A stretch of DNA of 61,966 nucleotides from Alphaproteobacteria bacterium (GCA_009377445.1 WHUA01000001.1:840759-902724); one strand, 5' to 3'. Numbered from the stretch's first letter, positions 9,681 to 19,225 are shown. Notes: generated by a model not told the origin, from the letters alone. Translations and numbers: made by a program.

Positions 9681-11011
9681 GAAAGACCATCTTGATGCTC
9701 CATGGCGAACAGTTCCGTTTCATCGGAACGGTTGGAGCGCATCTCGATGCATTCAAGACCTATAGCCAACATGACCTTCTGCAACTGGACTCAATCGCAC
9801 TCTCCACGATTGAACTCGATTTTGCCAGATTTGACTGCATAGCCTTTCACTATTCACTGGTTATTTCGCAACCGCGTTACATCGAAGACGATGTGCGGCA
9901 GAAGTTGAGGGAATACAAAGGCCCTAAAATCCTTTTCATCCAGGATGAAATGCGGTGGGTGGCCGCAACCAGCGCCGCGATAAGAGATCTGGGCATCACT
10001 ACGGTCTTTACCGTCGTCAACAAGGACGTGATCCGCAAGATTTACCGTGACCCTTGGATGGACCGGGTGCGCTTCGAGCAGACGTTGACCGGCTTCGTGC
10101 CGGAGGGCCTGACAAAGGTTGCGGTGCCTGCCTACCAGGATCGGTCGATCGATGTTTCGTACAGGGCGCGAAAGCTGCCGGGCTGGTGTGGGGCCTTCGG
10201 TCAGGAAAAATGGGTCATCGGCGCCCGTTTTACTGCCGATGCGGCGTCTTTCGGGCTCAAATGCGACATCTCGACAACCGAACGTGACCGCATCTATGGC
10301 CAAAAGTGGATCGAGTTCATCGCAAATGCCAAGGCGACGCTCGGGACGGAAAGCGGCGCCAGTTTCATCGACTTTTCCGGGAATGTCGCCCCGGCGGTGG
10401 ATGTTTTTGAGGCGGCCAATCCAAATGCGTCCTTCGATGAGGTGCGCGACCGGTTCCTCGAGGGGCGGGATGGCGAGATCGTCATCCACGTGATCTCGCC
10501 GCGCTGTTTCGAAGCTGCCGCGCTGCGCACCCTGATGATCATGTATGAAGGAGAGTACTCCGGCGCGCTTACCGCAAACCGGCATTACGTCGCCTTGAAG
10601 CGCGATCACTCCAATATGGATGAGGTGGTGGCGGTGCTGCGCGATCCGAAGCGCGCCGGTCGCATCATCGACCAAGCTTACGAGGTTGCCTGTTCCGGGG
10701 CATGGACCTTTGCGGCATTTATCCGGCACTTCGATCGTGTGGTCTCGGAGGAATGTGCCAAGAGCAGCCAGCGACCGAGCGTCGTACTCGATCGCGGCGA
10801 AGCTGCGGCTTTGGAGCGTCGCAGCAAGAAATTGGCTGCGCGCCGCAAGCGCCGGGTTCAGATCGCCATAAGAATGCAGGCGCTTGCAGGTACGGTATTT
10901 CGCTTGCTCGATGGCATATTGCCGGGGTTTGTCAAGCGGCCAGTATTGTGGCTTGCGCGGCGGGTGACGAGATGGCTAAAGCCGCACTTGCGCCGGATTC
11001 TGCTGGATTAG
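9677..11011 (+). CDS. Putative glycosyltransferase of a three-member local family (member 2)
   Basis: A 444-residue protein starting in an ATGA overlap with member 1. Shared blocks with member 1 include the ILFIQDEMRWV / IQIIQDECRWV strand, FGQEK, YGQKW, TESGASFIDF and HYVALKRDHSN. A basic, hydrophobic C-terminal tail of about 70 residues (Arg-rich, then FRLLDGILPGF) could bind the membrane surface. The first 300 bases are clearly more AT-rich than the flanks. Function as a glycosyltransferase is inferred from context and fold-like features; other activities on the glycan are not excluded. Confidence 0.5.
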   Translation: MRKTILMLHGEQFRFIGTVGAHLDAFKTYSQHDLLQLDSIALSTIELDFARFDCIAFHYSLVISQPRYIEDDVRQKLREYKGPKILFIQDEMRWVAATSAAIRDLGITTVFTVVNKDVIRKIYRDPWMDRVRFEQTLTGFVPEGLTKVAVPAYQDRSIDVSYRARKLPGWCGAFGQEKWVIGARFTADAASFGLKCDISTTERDRIYGQKWIEFIANAKATLGTESGASFIDFSGNVAPAVDVFEAANPNASFDEVRDRFLEGRDGEIVIHVISPRCFEAAALRTLMIMYEGEYSGALTANRHYVALKRDHSNMDEVVAVLRDPKRAGRIIDQAYEVACSGAWTFAAFIRHFDRVVSEECAKSSQRPSVVLDRGEAAALERRSKKLAARRKRRVQIAIRMQALAGTVFRLLDGILPGFVKRPVLWLARRVTRWLKPHLRRILLD

Positions 11012-11024
11012 AGATATCCGTCCG

Positions 11025-11891
11025 ATGGTGAATACGGAAAATAAGAAGACGATCGGTCCGGCTTCGTCCGCGTCGGCCCAGAAGCAGATCGACCAGGCCA
11101 ACAGCGCATTCTGGAACGAGTTGTGCGGAACACAGCTGGCGCAATCGTTGGGCATTACCGATGACAGCATGGAAAGCCTGCGCCGGTTTGACGAATGGTA
11201 CATGGACTTCTACCCATACCTGGAAACCCATATCCCGTTCCAAAGTTTCTCCGGCCAGAAGGTCCTGGAAGTCGGGCTTGGCTATGGCACCGTCGCTCAG
11301 CGCATCGCCGACAGCGGCGCCATCTATTCCGGCCTCGATATTGCCGCAGGCCCGGTCGCTATGGCCAATCGCCGTATTGCCGAAACCAACGCCAAGGGGA
11401 CGGCGGTCAGGGGCAGCATCCTCGATGCGCCATTTCCCGATGCCGCGTTTGACTACGTCGTTGCCATTGGTTCGCTGCACCACACCGGCGCTTTGGATCG
11501 GGCCCTGCGCGAAGTACATCGCCTGCTCAAGTCGGGTGGCGGCGCTACGGTAATGGTCTACAACGGGACATCTTACCGGCAGTGGGTCCTTAGTCCGTTC
11601 AAGACATTGCGGCGCAAGATGTCGGACCCGGCGCGCTATGTCAGCCATAACGAGACTGACGAGCGGATGCGCCGAGCCTACGACGCCAATGCTGCCGGAA
11701 GCGGTGCGCCTCAGACCGAATTTGCGGCCCGGGCTGAATTGGCATATTTGGCTCGTGATTTTGCACGCTGCGATATCACGGCCGAAAATATTGGAGCCGA
11801 GTCGATTCTGAAATATCTGTCGCGACCGACTGCCTGCCGGCTGTTTGGGCCTTATCTCGGCCTTGACCTGTATTGCAAGCTCGTGAAATAA
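11025..11891 (+). CDS. Class I SAM-dependent methyltransferase
   Basis: A 288-residue methyltransferase with motif I KVLEVGLGYGT near 82-92, an aspartate at the end of the second strand (YSGLDIA) and the motif DYVVAIGSLHHTG, which marks the Methyltransf_11-type fold. The C-terminal third is rich in Arg and Ala and has no recognised domain. It starts 13 bases after the preceding gene. It is the third methyltransferase of the locus, so at least three methylation events, or a methylated cap plus side-chain methyls, are conceivable. The substrate is unknown. Confidence 0.72.
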   Translation: MVNTENKKTIGPASSASAQKQIDQANSAFWNELCGTQLAQSLGITDDSMESLRRFDEWYMDFYPYLETHIPFQSFSGQKVLEVGLGYGTVAQRIADSGAIYSGLDIAAGPVAMANRRIAETNAKGTAVRGSILDAPFPDAAFDYVVAIGSLHHTGALDRALREVHRLLKSGGGATVMVYNGTSYRQWVLSPFKTLRRKMSDPARYVSHNETDERMRRAYDANAAGSGAPQTEFAARAELAYLARDFARCDITAENIGAESILKYLSRPTACRLFGPYLGLDLYCKLVK

Positions 11892-12014
11892 GCCGCTCGG
11901 TAAATCAGGCATCTCTGTCCCGGTCGCCCGATGCCGGATCGATGCCGGAAATCCGGGTCATAAGATGAGCCGGCAAGAATCGAATCGGAAATCTGACCAA
12001 AGGATCCGGAAACC

Positions 12015-13964
12015 TTGTGTGGAATAGCGGGCATTGTTGAACTGAAGGGCGGTGGGCTGCCGCGGCTCAAATCGCGCCTTGCGGTGATGAGCCGACTGAT
12101 CGCCCATCGCGGCCCGGACGGCGCCGGCCTGTGGCAGGCGGCGGGAGGACAGGCGGGACTTGCCCATCGCCGCCTGGCGATCATCGATCTCAGCGAAGAA
12201 GCCCGCCAGCCCATGGAAGGGGCCAACGGCACGGCCATCTCCTATAATGGCGAGATTTATAACTATGTCGAGTTGCGAGAGCAGCTTGCTTCCGGCTGGT
12301 CCTTCCACAGCCATTCTGACACCGAATGCATCCTTGCCGGCTATGCGCGCTGGGGCCGCGATGTCGTCGACCATCTGCGCGGCATGTTTTCATTCGCGCT
12401 GTGGGACGAGGCCGGCCAGCGCATGTTCTGCGCTCGCGACCGATTCGGCATCAAGCCGTTTTATTACACGGTGGTCGACGGCGTGTTCTATTTCGCCTCG
12501 GAAGCCAAGGCGCTGCTGCCCTTCCTGCCCGAGATCGACACCGATCCCCGTGCTTTGGCGGAATATCTGACCTTCCAGTACACTATTGGCGAGCACACGC
12601 TGTTCAAGGGCATCAAGCAGCTTCTGCCCGGCCACGCGCTGACGGTGGAAAATGGCGCGGTCACGGTCCGGCGCTATTGGGATGTGCGCCACGAGATCGA
12701 CTACGACCACAGCCAGGCCTATTTCGAGCGCCGGCTGGAAGAACTGGTGGACGATTCCGTGCGCGTGCATCTGCGCAGCGACGTTCCGGTCGGCGCCTAT
12801 GTCTCGGGAGGCATCGATTCCAGCCTGATGGGACTGTTGGCGGCGCGGCATGACGAAAGCAACCGCAAGGCCTTCCATGGCCGCTTTACCCAGTTTCCCG
12901 GCTATGACGAAAGCGACTACGCCGGTCTTGTCGCGGAGCGCATGAATGGCGACCTCCATATCGCCGACATCACCCATGAGGATTTCCGCGACAATATCGC
13001 CGACGTCATCTACCATCTCGACTTTCCCGCCGCAGGCCCGGGTTCATTCCCGCAGTTCATGGTGTCCAAGCTGGCGGCCGAGCATGTGAAAGTGGTGCTT
13101 GGCGGCCAGGGCGGTGACGAGATCTTCGGCGGCTATGCGCGCTACCTGCTGGCCTACTTCGAGCAGTGCGTCAAGGCGGCGATGGATGGCACTTACAAGA
13201 ACGGCCAGTATGTCGTCACCATCGAGTCCATCGTGCCCAATCTGGGGCTGTTGCGCGAATACAAGCCGCTGATGCGCGAATTCTGGCGCGAGGGGCTGTT
13301 CGGTCCGCTGGACGAGCGCTATTTCCGCCTCGTCAACCGCACCAATGACATTGAGAGCGAAATCGACTGGGATGCTCTCGATATGAGAGGCGTGTTCGAG
13401 AGGTACCAGGCGATCTTCAACAACCAGGCCAATGTGCGCAAGGAAGCCTACCTCGACAGCATGACGCATTTCGATTTCAAATGCTTGCTGCCGGCGCTGC
13501 TCCAGGTCGAGGACCGCATGAGCATGGCCCATGGCCTGGAGAGCCGGGTGCCGCTGCTCGATCATGCCTTGGTCGAATTCGCCGCCACCGTGCCCGCCGA
13601 TATCAAGTTCTCCGGCGGCCGCATGAAGCATCTCATCAAGGCCGCCTTTGCCGATGTCATTCCCGACAGTGTGCTCAACCGGCGCGACAAGATGGGCTTC
13701 CCGGTCCCGCTCAAGGAATGGTTCGGCGGCGAGCTGCGCGGCATGACCGTGGACATCTTCACCAATCTGCGGGACCGCCACCGGCCCTATATCAACGCCG
13801 AGGCTGTGCTTGCCGATTTCGACAAGGCGGCGCCGTTCTCGCGCAAGACTTGGGGGCTGCTCAGCCTCGAATTATGGCATCAGGCTTTCCACGACCGGGC
13901 AGCGCATTATCGCGGCCTGCTCGAGGGGCAAGCGGAAGAGGAAACGGAAGGAGTGACGGGTTGA
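12015..13964 (+). CDS. AsnB-type glutamine-dependent amidotransferase (WbmE-like)
   Basis: A 649-residue asparagine-synthase homologue. It starts at TTG 12015, which places the glutaminase nucleophile at Cys2 (CGIAGIV), and an AAAGGA site lies upstream. The N-terminal Ntn glutaminase has RGPDGAG and NGEIYN; the synthetase half has the pyrophosphatase loop SGGIDSS at 264-270. In polysaccharide loci such proteins amidate the C6 carboxylate of uronic acids. It overlaps the first of three SDR genes by four bases, as in the Bordetella wbm arrangement, so sugar uronamide formation is the favoured role over free asparagine synthesis. Confidence 0.82.
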   Translation: MCGIAGIVELKGGGLPRLKSRLAVMSRLIAHRGPDGAGLWQAAGGQAGLAHRRLAIIDLSEEARQPMEGANGTAISYNGEIYNYVELREQLASGWSFHSHSDTECILAGYARWGRDVVDHLRGMFSFALWDEAGQRMFCARDRFGIKPFYYTVVDGVFYFASEAKALLPFLPEIDTDPRALAEYLTFQYTIGEHTLFKGIKQLLPGHALTVENGAVTVRRYWDVRHEIDYDHSQAYFERRLEELVDDSVRVHLRSDVPVGAYVSGGIDSSLMGLLAARHDESNRKAFHGRFTQFPGYDESDYAGLVAERMNGDLHIADITHEDFRDNIADVIYHLDFPAAGPGSFPQFMVSKLAAEHVKVVLGGQGGDEIFGGYARYLLAYFEQCVKAAMDGTYKNGQYVVTIESIVPNLGLLREYKPLMREFWREGLFGPLDERYFRLVNRTNDIESEIDWDALDMRGVFERYQAIFNNQANVRKEAYLDSMTHFDFKCLLPALLQVEDRMSMAHGLESRVPLLDHALVEFAATVPADIKFSGGRMKHLIKAAFADVIPDSVLNRRDKMGFPVPLKEWFGGELRGMTVDIFTNLRDRHRPYINAEAVLADFDKAAPFSRKTWGLLSLELWHQAFHDRAAHYRGLLEGQAEEETEGVTG

Positions 13965-14905
13965 AAATTTTTGTGACCGGCGGCTGTGGCCAGGTGGGTT
14001 CGCATGTGGCCGAAATGGCGCTCGCCCGCGGCGACGAGGTGGTGGCCATCGACAATATGGCGACCGGGCGCCGCCTGCATCTGCCGGAATCTCATGACCG
14101 CCTGACCTTCGTCGAGGGCTCGATCGCCGATCAGGGGCTGATCAACCAGCTCGTCGGCAATTTCCGCCCCGACGTCATCGTGCATACCGCCGCCTCCTAC
14201 AAGGATCCCGAGGATTGGCATTCGGATACGCTCACCAATTGCGTCGGCGGTGTCAATCTGGTGCGCGCGGCGCTCACCAACAAGACTGGGCGCTTCGTCT
14301 ATTTCCAGACCGCGCTGTGTTACGGCGTCAAGCCGCTGCAGAACCCAATCCAGCTTGACCACCCGAAGTTCCCGGCCAATTCCAGCTACGCCATCTCCAA
14401 GACTGCGGCGGAGGATTATCTTGAGCTGTCGGGTCTCGACTATGTCACCTTCCGCCTCGCCAACGTGGTCGGCCCGCGCAATGTCTCAGGGCCGCTGCCC
14501 ATCTTTTTCCAGCGCCTGTCGGAAAAGAAGCGCTGCTTCGTTACCAAGGCGCGGCGCGATTTCGTCTTTGTCAAGGATCTCGCCCGCAATGTCATCAAGG
14601 CGGTCGACGGCGTCGGCCATGGCGCTTATCACTTCTCTTCCGGCAAGGATGTGGCGATCAAGGAACTATACGATTCCGTTGTGGAAGCCATGGGGATCAA
14701 CGACTATCCCGAGCCTGAGATCCGCGAGCTTTCGCCGGACGATGCGCCCTCGATCCTACTCGATCCCAGCCGTACCTTCGCCGATTTCGGCGAAGTCGAA
14801 TTCACGCCGCTGAAGGAGATCGTGAGCGCGGCAGTGGCCTATTACCGAGAGCACGGCGTCACCGGCGGCTACACCCATCTGAAGATCGGGGAAAATCGGG
14901 CCTGA
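13961..14905 (+). CDS. NAD-dependent SDR epimerase/dehydratase (WbmG/WbmH-like, copy 1)
   Basis: An extended SDR of 314 residues beginning at TTG 13961 in a four-base overlap with the amidotransferase. The NAD-binding TGGCGQVG is at 6-13 and the catalytic Y-x3-K lies in SYAISKTAAE. The upstream catalytic Ser/Thr is replaced by the context FQTALCYG. It is a close paralogue of the next gene, sharing IDN-x-ATG, EGSI, AASYKDP and FQTAL. A likely role is epimerisation of a UDP-diacetamido-uronic acid or its amide; which carbon is not decidable here. Confidence 0.75.
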   Translation: MKIFVTGGCGQVGSHVAEMALARGDEVVAIDNMATGRRLHLPESHDRLTFVEGSIADQGLINQLVGNFRPDVIVHTAASYKDPEDWHSDTLTNCVGGVNLVRAALTNKTGRFVYFQTALCYGVKPLQNPIQLDHPKFPANSSYAISKTAAEDYLELSGLDYVTFRLANVVGPRNVSGPLPIFFQRLSEKKRCFVTKARRDFVFVKDLARNVIKAVDGVGHGAYHFSSGKDVAIKELYDSVVEAMGINDYPEPEIRELSPDDAPSILLDPSRTFADFGEVEFTPLKEIVSAAVAYYREHGVTGGYTHLKIGENRA

Positions 14906-14933
14906 CCAATCGCTGGACGAGGGGGACAAGACG

Positions 14934-15869
14934 GTGCGGATGCTGATCACCGGCGGTGCCGGCTGCCTGGGGTCGAACCTGATCGACCGCTATCTGCCGC
15001 AGGGCCACGAAATCCAGGTCATCGACAATTTGGCCACCGGCAAGCGCGGCAACTTGCCGCCGGTGCCGGGACTCACGGTTATCGAGGGCTCGATTGTCGA
15101 CAAGGCTCTGGTTGACAAGGCCTTTGCCGAGTTCGCGCCCGAGATGGTTATTCACTCGGCCGCATCCTACAAGGACCCGGCGAACTGGGAGGAGGACGCG
15201 GCGACCAATGTGATGGGCACCATCCATGTCGCCCAGGCGGCGAAAGCGGCCGGCGCCAAGCGGCTGATCCACTTCCAGACCGCGCTGGCCTATGGCCGCC
15301 CGCACGAGGTGCCGATCCCCGTCGGTCACCCGGTGCATCCTTTCACCAGTTACGGCATCTCCAAGGCGGCCGGCGAGCATTATCTGGCGATGAGCGGCTT
15401 GCCGCTGGTCTCGCTGCGTCTTGCCAATGTCACTGGCCCACGCTTGGCCATTGGCCCGATCCCGACCTTTTACAAACGGCTCAAGGCTGGGCAGAACTGC
15501 TTTTGCAGCAGCACGGTAAGGGATTTCCTCGATATGGAGGATTTCCTTGGCCTGGTGGATCTGGCCATCGCGCCCGAAGCCCCCACCGGCATTTTCAACG
15601 TGTCGACGGGGGAGGGGCGCTCGATCAAGGACGTCTATGACGCGGTGGTTGCCTATCTCGGCATTTCGCCCGAACGGGAGGTGCCGGTGGTGCCGCCCGG
15701 CGAGGATGACATTCCCGCCGTGGTGCTGGATCCTTCCGCCACCGAGGCCGCCTTTGGCTGGCGTGCGCAAATCGGCTTTGAGGACACAATTGCGCGGATG
15801 CTGGCCTGGTACGATGCCCATGGCGTCACCGACGTCTACAGCCATCTCGCTGCGCCCAAGAAGGATTAA
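14934..15869 (+). CDS. NAD-dependent SDR epimerase/dehydratase (WbmG/WbmH-like, copy 2)
   Basis: A 311-residue extended SDR with a GTG start at 14934, well served by a GAGGGGG ribosome site. The NAD loop TGGAGCLG is at 6-13 and Y-x3-K is in SYGISKAAGE. It is paralogous to copy 1 along its whole length, so a tandem duplication followed by divergence is likely. It ends 15 bases before the third SDR gene. Keeping both copies suggests that two different stereochemical steps, or a step before and a step after amidation, are needed for the final sugar. Confidence 0.75.
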   Translation: MRMLITGGAGCLGSNLIDRYLPQGHEIQVIDNLATGKRGNLPPVPGLTVIEGSIVDKALVDKAFAEFAPEMVIHSAASYKDPANWEEDAATNVMGTIHVAQAAKAAGAKRLIHFQTALAYGRPHEVPIPVGHPVHPFTSYGISKAAGEHYLAMSGLPLVSLRLANVTGPRLAIGPIPTFYKRLKAGQNCFCSSTVRDFLDMEDFLGLVDLAIAPEAPTGIFNVSTGEGRSIKDVYDAVVAYLGISPEREVPVVPPGEDDIPAVVLDPSATEAAFGWRAQIGFEDTIARMLAWYDAHGVTDVYSHLAAPKKD

Positions 15870-15884
15870 AGAGGCTCCTCGCTC

Positions 15885-16937
15885 ATGAGTGAACTGAGTT
15901 TTAACAAGATGACGATCCTTGTCGTCGGTGGCGCCGGCTTTGTTGGCTCCAATCTGGTGCTCAAGCTGCTGGAACAGGTCCCAGCGCGCGTCATCATCGT
16001 CGACAACCTTTTGTCATCGGACATCACAAATGTGCCGGACGATCCGCGGGTCGATTTCCGCTTCGGCCCGATCACCGACGACCGCATCTTGCGCGCCCTT
16101 CCCGAGGATCTCGATTTCGTCTTCCACCTGTCCTGCTATCACGGCAACCAGTCCTCGATTGCTGATCCGCTAGCCGATCACGACAACAATACGCTGACCA
16201 GCCTCAAGCTGTTCGAGCGGCTCAAGGACATCAAGAGCCTGAAGAAGGTGGTCTATGCCGCCGCCGGCTGCGCCGTGGCCGAGAAAACCTATGACACCGC
16301 GCAGGCAACCAACGAGGACGCGCCGGTCTCGCTCTATCACGACAGCCCTTATTCGATCTCCAAGCTGATCGGCGAGCTCTACGGCAATTACTACTGGATG
16401 CGCCACGGCCTGCCGCTGGTCAAAGCGCGCTTTCAGAATGTCTACGGGCCGCGCGAGGTGCTCGGCGCCGGGCGCTGGCGCGGCACACCGCATACTGTCT
16501 GGCGCAATGTGGCGCCGACCTTCATCTGGAAATCGCTCAATGGCGAGGCGTTGCCGCTGGACAATGGCGGCAATGCCAGCCGCGATTTCATCTTCGTCGA
16601 GGATATGGCGCGGGGCCTGATGTGTGCGGCGGCGCGCGGCGAGCCGGGCGACGTCTACAATTTAGCCTCAGGTGTCGAGACGACGATCCGAGAACTTGCC
16701 GAAATCATCAATGCGGAAACCGGCAATAGCACGCCGGTGAACCTGCGCCCGGCGCGCGACTGGGACCGCTCGGGAAAGCGCTTCGGTTCGATCGAGAAAT
16801 CGAGAGACAAGATCGGCTTTACGGCGGAAGTCCCAGTGATCGAGGGCATCGCCCGCACCGTGGTCTGGACCCGCGAGAACCGTGATCTGATCGAGCGCTG
16901 CATCCGCCAGCACGACCGCTTCATGGTAGCGCTCTAG
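15885..16937 (+). CDS. NAD-dependent SDR epimerase/dehydratase (WbmF-like)
   Basis: A 350-residue extended SDR, clearly different from the two upstream copies. The NAD-binding VGGAGFVG is near residues 14-21, SCYHGNQSS replaces the usual substrate loop, and Y-x3-K lies in SPYSISKLIG. DFIFVEDMARG near 230 is the standard SDR C-terminal segment. It resembles WbmF of the Bordetella O-antigen cluster in length and in these motifs as I remember them; this needs an alignment. It probably supplies another epimerisation or reduction in the same diacetamido-uronic sugar pathway. Confidence 0.72.
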   Translation: MSELSFNKMTILVVGGAGFVGSNLVLKLLEQVPARVIIVDNLLSSDITNVPDDPRVDFRFGPITDDRILRALPEDLDFVFHLSCYHGNQSSIADPLADHDNNTLTSLKLFERLKDIKSLKKVVYAAAGCAVAEKTYDTAQATNEDAPVSLYHDSPYSISKLIGELYGNYYWMRHGLPLVKARFQNVYGPREVLGAGRWRGTPHTVWRNVAPTFIWKSLNGEALPLDNGGNASRDFIFVEDMARGLMCAAARGEPGDVYNLASGVETTIRELAEIINAETGNSTPVNLRPARDWDRSGKRFGSIEKSRDKIGFTAEVPVIEGIARTVVWTRENRDLIERCIRQHDRFMVAL

Positions 16938-16952
16938 GAGACGCTCGCCATA

Positions 16953-17999
16953 ATGCTCAAGCTTGTCACCGTCGTTGGTGCCCGCCCGCAATTCATCAAG
17001 GCGGCAGCCGTCAGCCGGGCCATGGCGCGCCAGGATGGGATTTCCGAGATCATGGTGCATACTGGGCAGCATTTCGACGCCAACATGTCGGACATCTTCT
17101 TCGAGGAACTGGGTATTCCGGCTCCGGACCATCACCTCGGCATTGCCGGAGGCAATCACGGCGAGATGACTGGGCGCATGCTTGGCGCCATCGAGACGAT
17201 CCTGATCGAAGAGAAGCCCGACTGGGTGCTGGTCTATGGCGATACCAATTCGACGTTGGCCGGGGCGCTGGCGGCAGCCAAGCTGCATATCCCGGTTGCC
17301 CATGTCGAGGCGGGGCTGCGTTCCTTCAATCGTCGCATGCCAGAGGAGATCAACCGCGTCCTGACCGACCATGTCAGCACCCGGCTCTATTGCCCGACCA
17401 ACGCGGCGGTGAAGAATCTTGCCGATGAGGGCGTTCGCGACGGGGTCATTCATGTCGGCGACGTCATGTATGACGCCGCGCTTGATGCGCGCGAGCGGGC
17501 GCGGTCCGGCTCCGATATTCTGGTCCGGCTCGGCCTCGAGCCCGGTCGCTACTCGCTGGCTACCGTCCACCGCGCCGAAAACACCAATGACGCGGCCAGC
17601 TTGCGTGCGGTGATCGCCCACCTGGAAAAGGTGGCGGCGGAACGCACGGTCGTACTGCCGCTGCATCCCCGCACCGCGCAGGCGTCCGCCCGCTTCGGCG
17701 TTTCGCTCAAAGCCCTCAAGGTCATAGAGCCGGTGGGCTATCTCGACATGAGTGTGCTGCTCGACGGCTGCGTCGATGTGCACACCGATTCCGGCGGCGT
17801 GCAGAAAGAGGCCTATTTCCACGGCAAGCCCTGCGTCACCCTGCGCGGCGAGACCGAATGGGTGGAAACGGTGGAGGCGGGCTGGAACCGGCTGTGGTCA
17901 GCGTCCGATTACAAACAGCCGCGCCAACCCATCGACGAATATGGCAGGGGCAATGCCGCCGATCTCATCGTCTCCAATCTCTTCAGGGCGAATACGTGA
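16953..17999 (+). CDS. wbpI: UDP-2,3-diacetamido-2,3-dideoxyglucuronate 2-epimerase (WbpI/WlbD-like)
   Basis: A 348-residue non-hydrolysing UDP-sugar 2-epimerase of the WecB/WbpI type: VVGARPQFIKAAA at the N-terminus, HTGQHFD near 40, VEAGLRS near 118, a TVHRAEN segment, and HTDSGGVQKEA near 270. The HFDANMSDIFFEELGI stretch and the 348-residue length fit WbpI better than WecB. It would convert the GlcNAc3NAcA configuration to ManNAc3NAcA, extending the wbpB-D-E route at the other end of the same locus. The stop overlaps the next start (GTGA). Confidence 0.86.
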   Translation: MLKLVTVVGARPQFIKAAAVSRAMARQDGISEIMVHTGQHFDANMSDIFFEELGIPAPDHHLGIAGGNHGEMTGRMLGAIETILIEEKPDWVLVYGDTNSTLAGALAAAKLHIPVAHVEAGLRSFNRRMPEEINRVLTDHVSTRLYCPTNAAVKNLADEGVRDGVIHVGDVMYDAALDARERARSGSDILVRLGLEPGRYSLATVHRAENTNDAASLRAVIAHLEKVAAERTVVLPLHPRTAQASARFGVSLKALKVIEPVGYLDMSVLLDGCVDVHTDSGGVQKEAYFHGKPCVTLRGETEWVETVEAGWNRLWSASDYKQPRQPIDEYGRGNAADLIVSNLFRANT

Positions 18000-19225
18000 G
18001 CACGAGGCCATCGGTCCTCCGCGCCCTGGTGGTGAGCGCCGAATATACCGATCGTCTCAGCTATTATGACGACTGGAAGGCGGCTTTCTTGGCCTCGCCG
18101 CAATTCGAAGTGGTACGCGTCAACATCGCCGGCGGCAATGCCGCCCGGCGGCTGCGGTCGGCGTTGAAGGGAACCGATGCGGTCATTCTTCTGCACTCGA
18201 CCAATGGCGACACCACCCGATATCTCGAGCCGGTGGCCTCGGTGCTCGCGGAGCGCAATTGCCCGCTGCTGACCTTTGTCGGCAACGAGGTCAACCTGCC
18301 GGGCTCGCCGATCAGCGCCAAACGCGCGGTCTTCGCCACCATCCGACCGGACTATATTGCTACCCAACTCTTGCCAGAGAGCGGTGAATATCTGTTTGGC
18401 GGCCTCGCGGAGCGCGGCGTCGTGGCATTGCCCCACGGCCTCAACCCGGAGGTCTTCCGCCCGCAGGTTCCCCATGGCGAACGCGGCCGCGACATTGGGG
18501 TGCGGGCGGTCAAATATCTCGCCCATCTCGGCGATGACGACCGCAACCGCGTCCATGATTTTTTCACCCGGCACGAGTTTGCGCCGGATCTGACGGTCGA
18601 TATCTCGACCGAGCGGCTCAACTGCGACGGATGGGCCGCCTTTCTCAGTGATTGCCGGGGCACGGTTTCCACCGAAGCCGGCTCCTGGTTTATTGAGCGT
18701 GACGACGCCACCATGGAGGCGATCCGCGCCTGGACGGCGGAAAGCCACGCCGGACGGGGCTTCATGATCTCCAATGACAGCCCGCTGCGCCTACTCGGCC
18801 ACAAGCTGCCCTTCGGATTGCGGCGCTGGCTGCGCAAGATGCTGAGCCGCGGGCCGATTCGCCATGAATCCACCGTCACCGAGGCACTGGCATTCGACGG
18901 GATCCACGAAAAATTCTTTGCTGGACGGTCCATTCCGGAGCATCACGGCAAGTGCATTTCCTCGCGACATTTCGACGCCATCGGCACCGCCACATGCCAG
19001 ATTCTTCTAGAAGGGCGCTATAACGACATTCTCACTCCCGATGTCCATTACATCCGCTTAACGTCGGATTTCTCGAATATTTCCGAGGTGATGGAAACTT
19101 TCCGTGATGAGCGCCGGCGTCTTGAGATCACGGAAGCGGCCCGTGCCCATGTGATGGACGGGCATACTTATGCCCATCGCGTGGGGGCTGTTTACGACAT
19201 CCTGACCGGGGGCATGCCGGCCTGA
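17996..19225 (+). CDS. Putative glycosyltransferase of the local family (member 3)
   Basis: A 409-residue protein from GTG 17996, overlapping wbpI by GTGA. It shares with members 1 and 2 the C-terminal plan: a WAAFLSDCRGTVSTEAGSW block matching their KW...TEGGA blocks, and a VHYIRLTSDFSN block matching HYVALKRDHSN. It also has a PHGLNPEVF motif that the other two lack and that is common in GT-B enzymes. A CgeB-like glycosyltransferase is the best description. The 3' end coincides with the break point of a truncated gene downstream. Confidence 0.52.
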   Translation: MSTRPSVLRALVVSAEYTDRLSYYDDWKAAFLASPQFEVVRVNIAGGNAARRLRSALKGTDAVILLHSTNGDTTRYLEPVASVLAERNCPLLTFVGNEVNLPGSPISAKRAVFATIRPDYIATQLLPESGEYLFGGLAERGVVALPHGLNPEVFRPQVPHGERGRDIGVRAVKYLAHLGDDDRNRVHDFFTRHEFAPDLTVDISTERLNCDGWAAFLSDCRGTVSTEAGSWFIERDDATMEAIRAWTAESHAGRGFMISNDSPLRLLGHKLPFGLRRWLRKMLSRGPIRHESTVTEALAFDGIHEKFFAGRSIPEHHGKCISSRHFDAIGTATCQILLEGRYNDILTPDVHYIRLTSDFSNISEVMETFRDERRRLEITEAARAHVMDGHTYAHRVGAVYDILTGGMPA

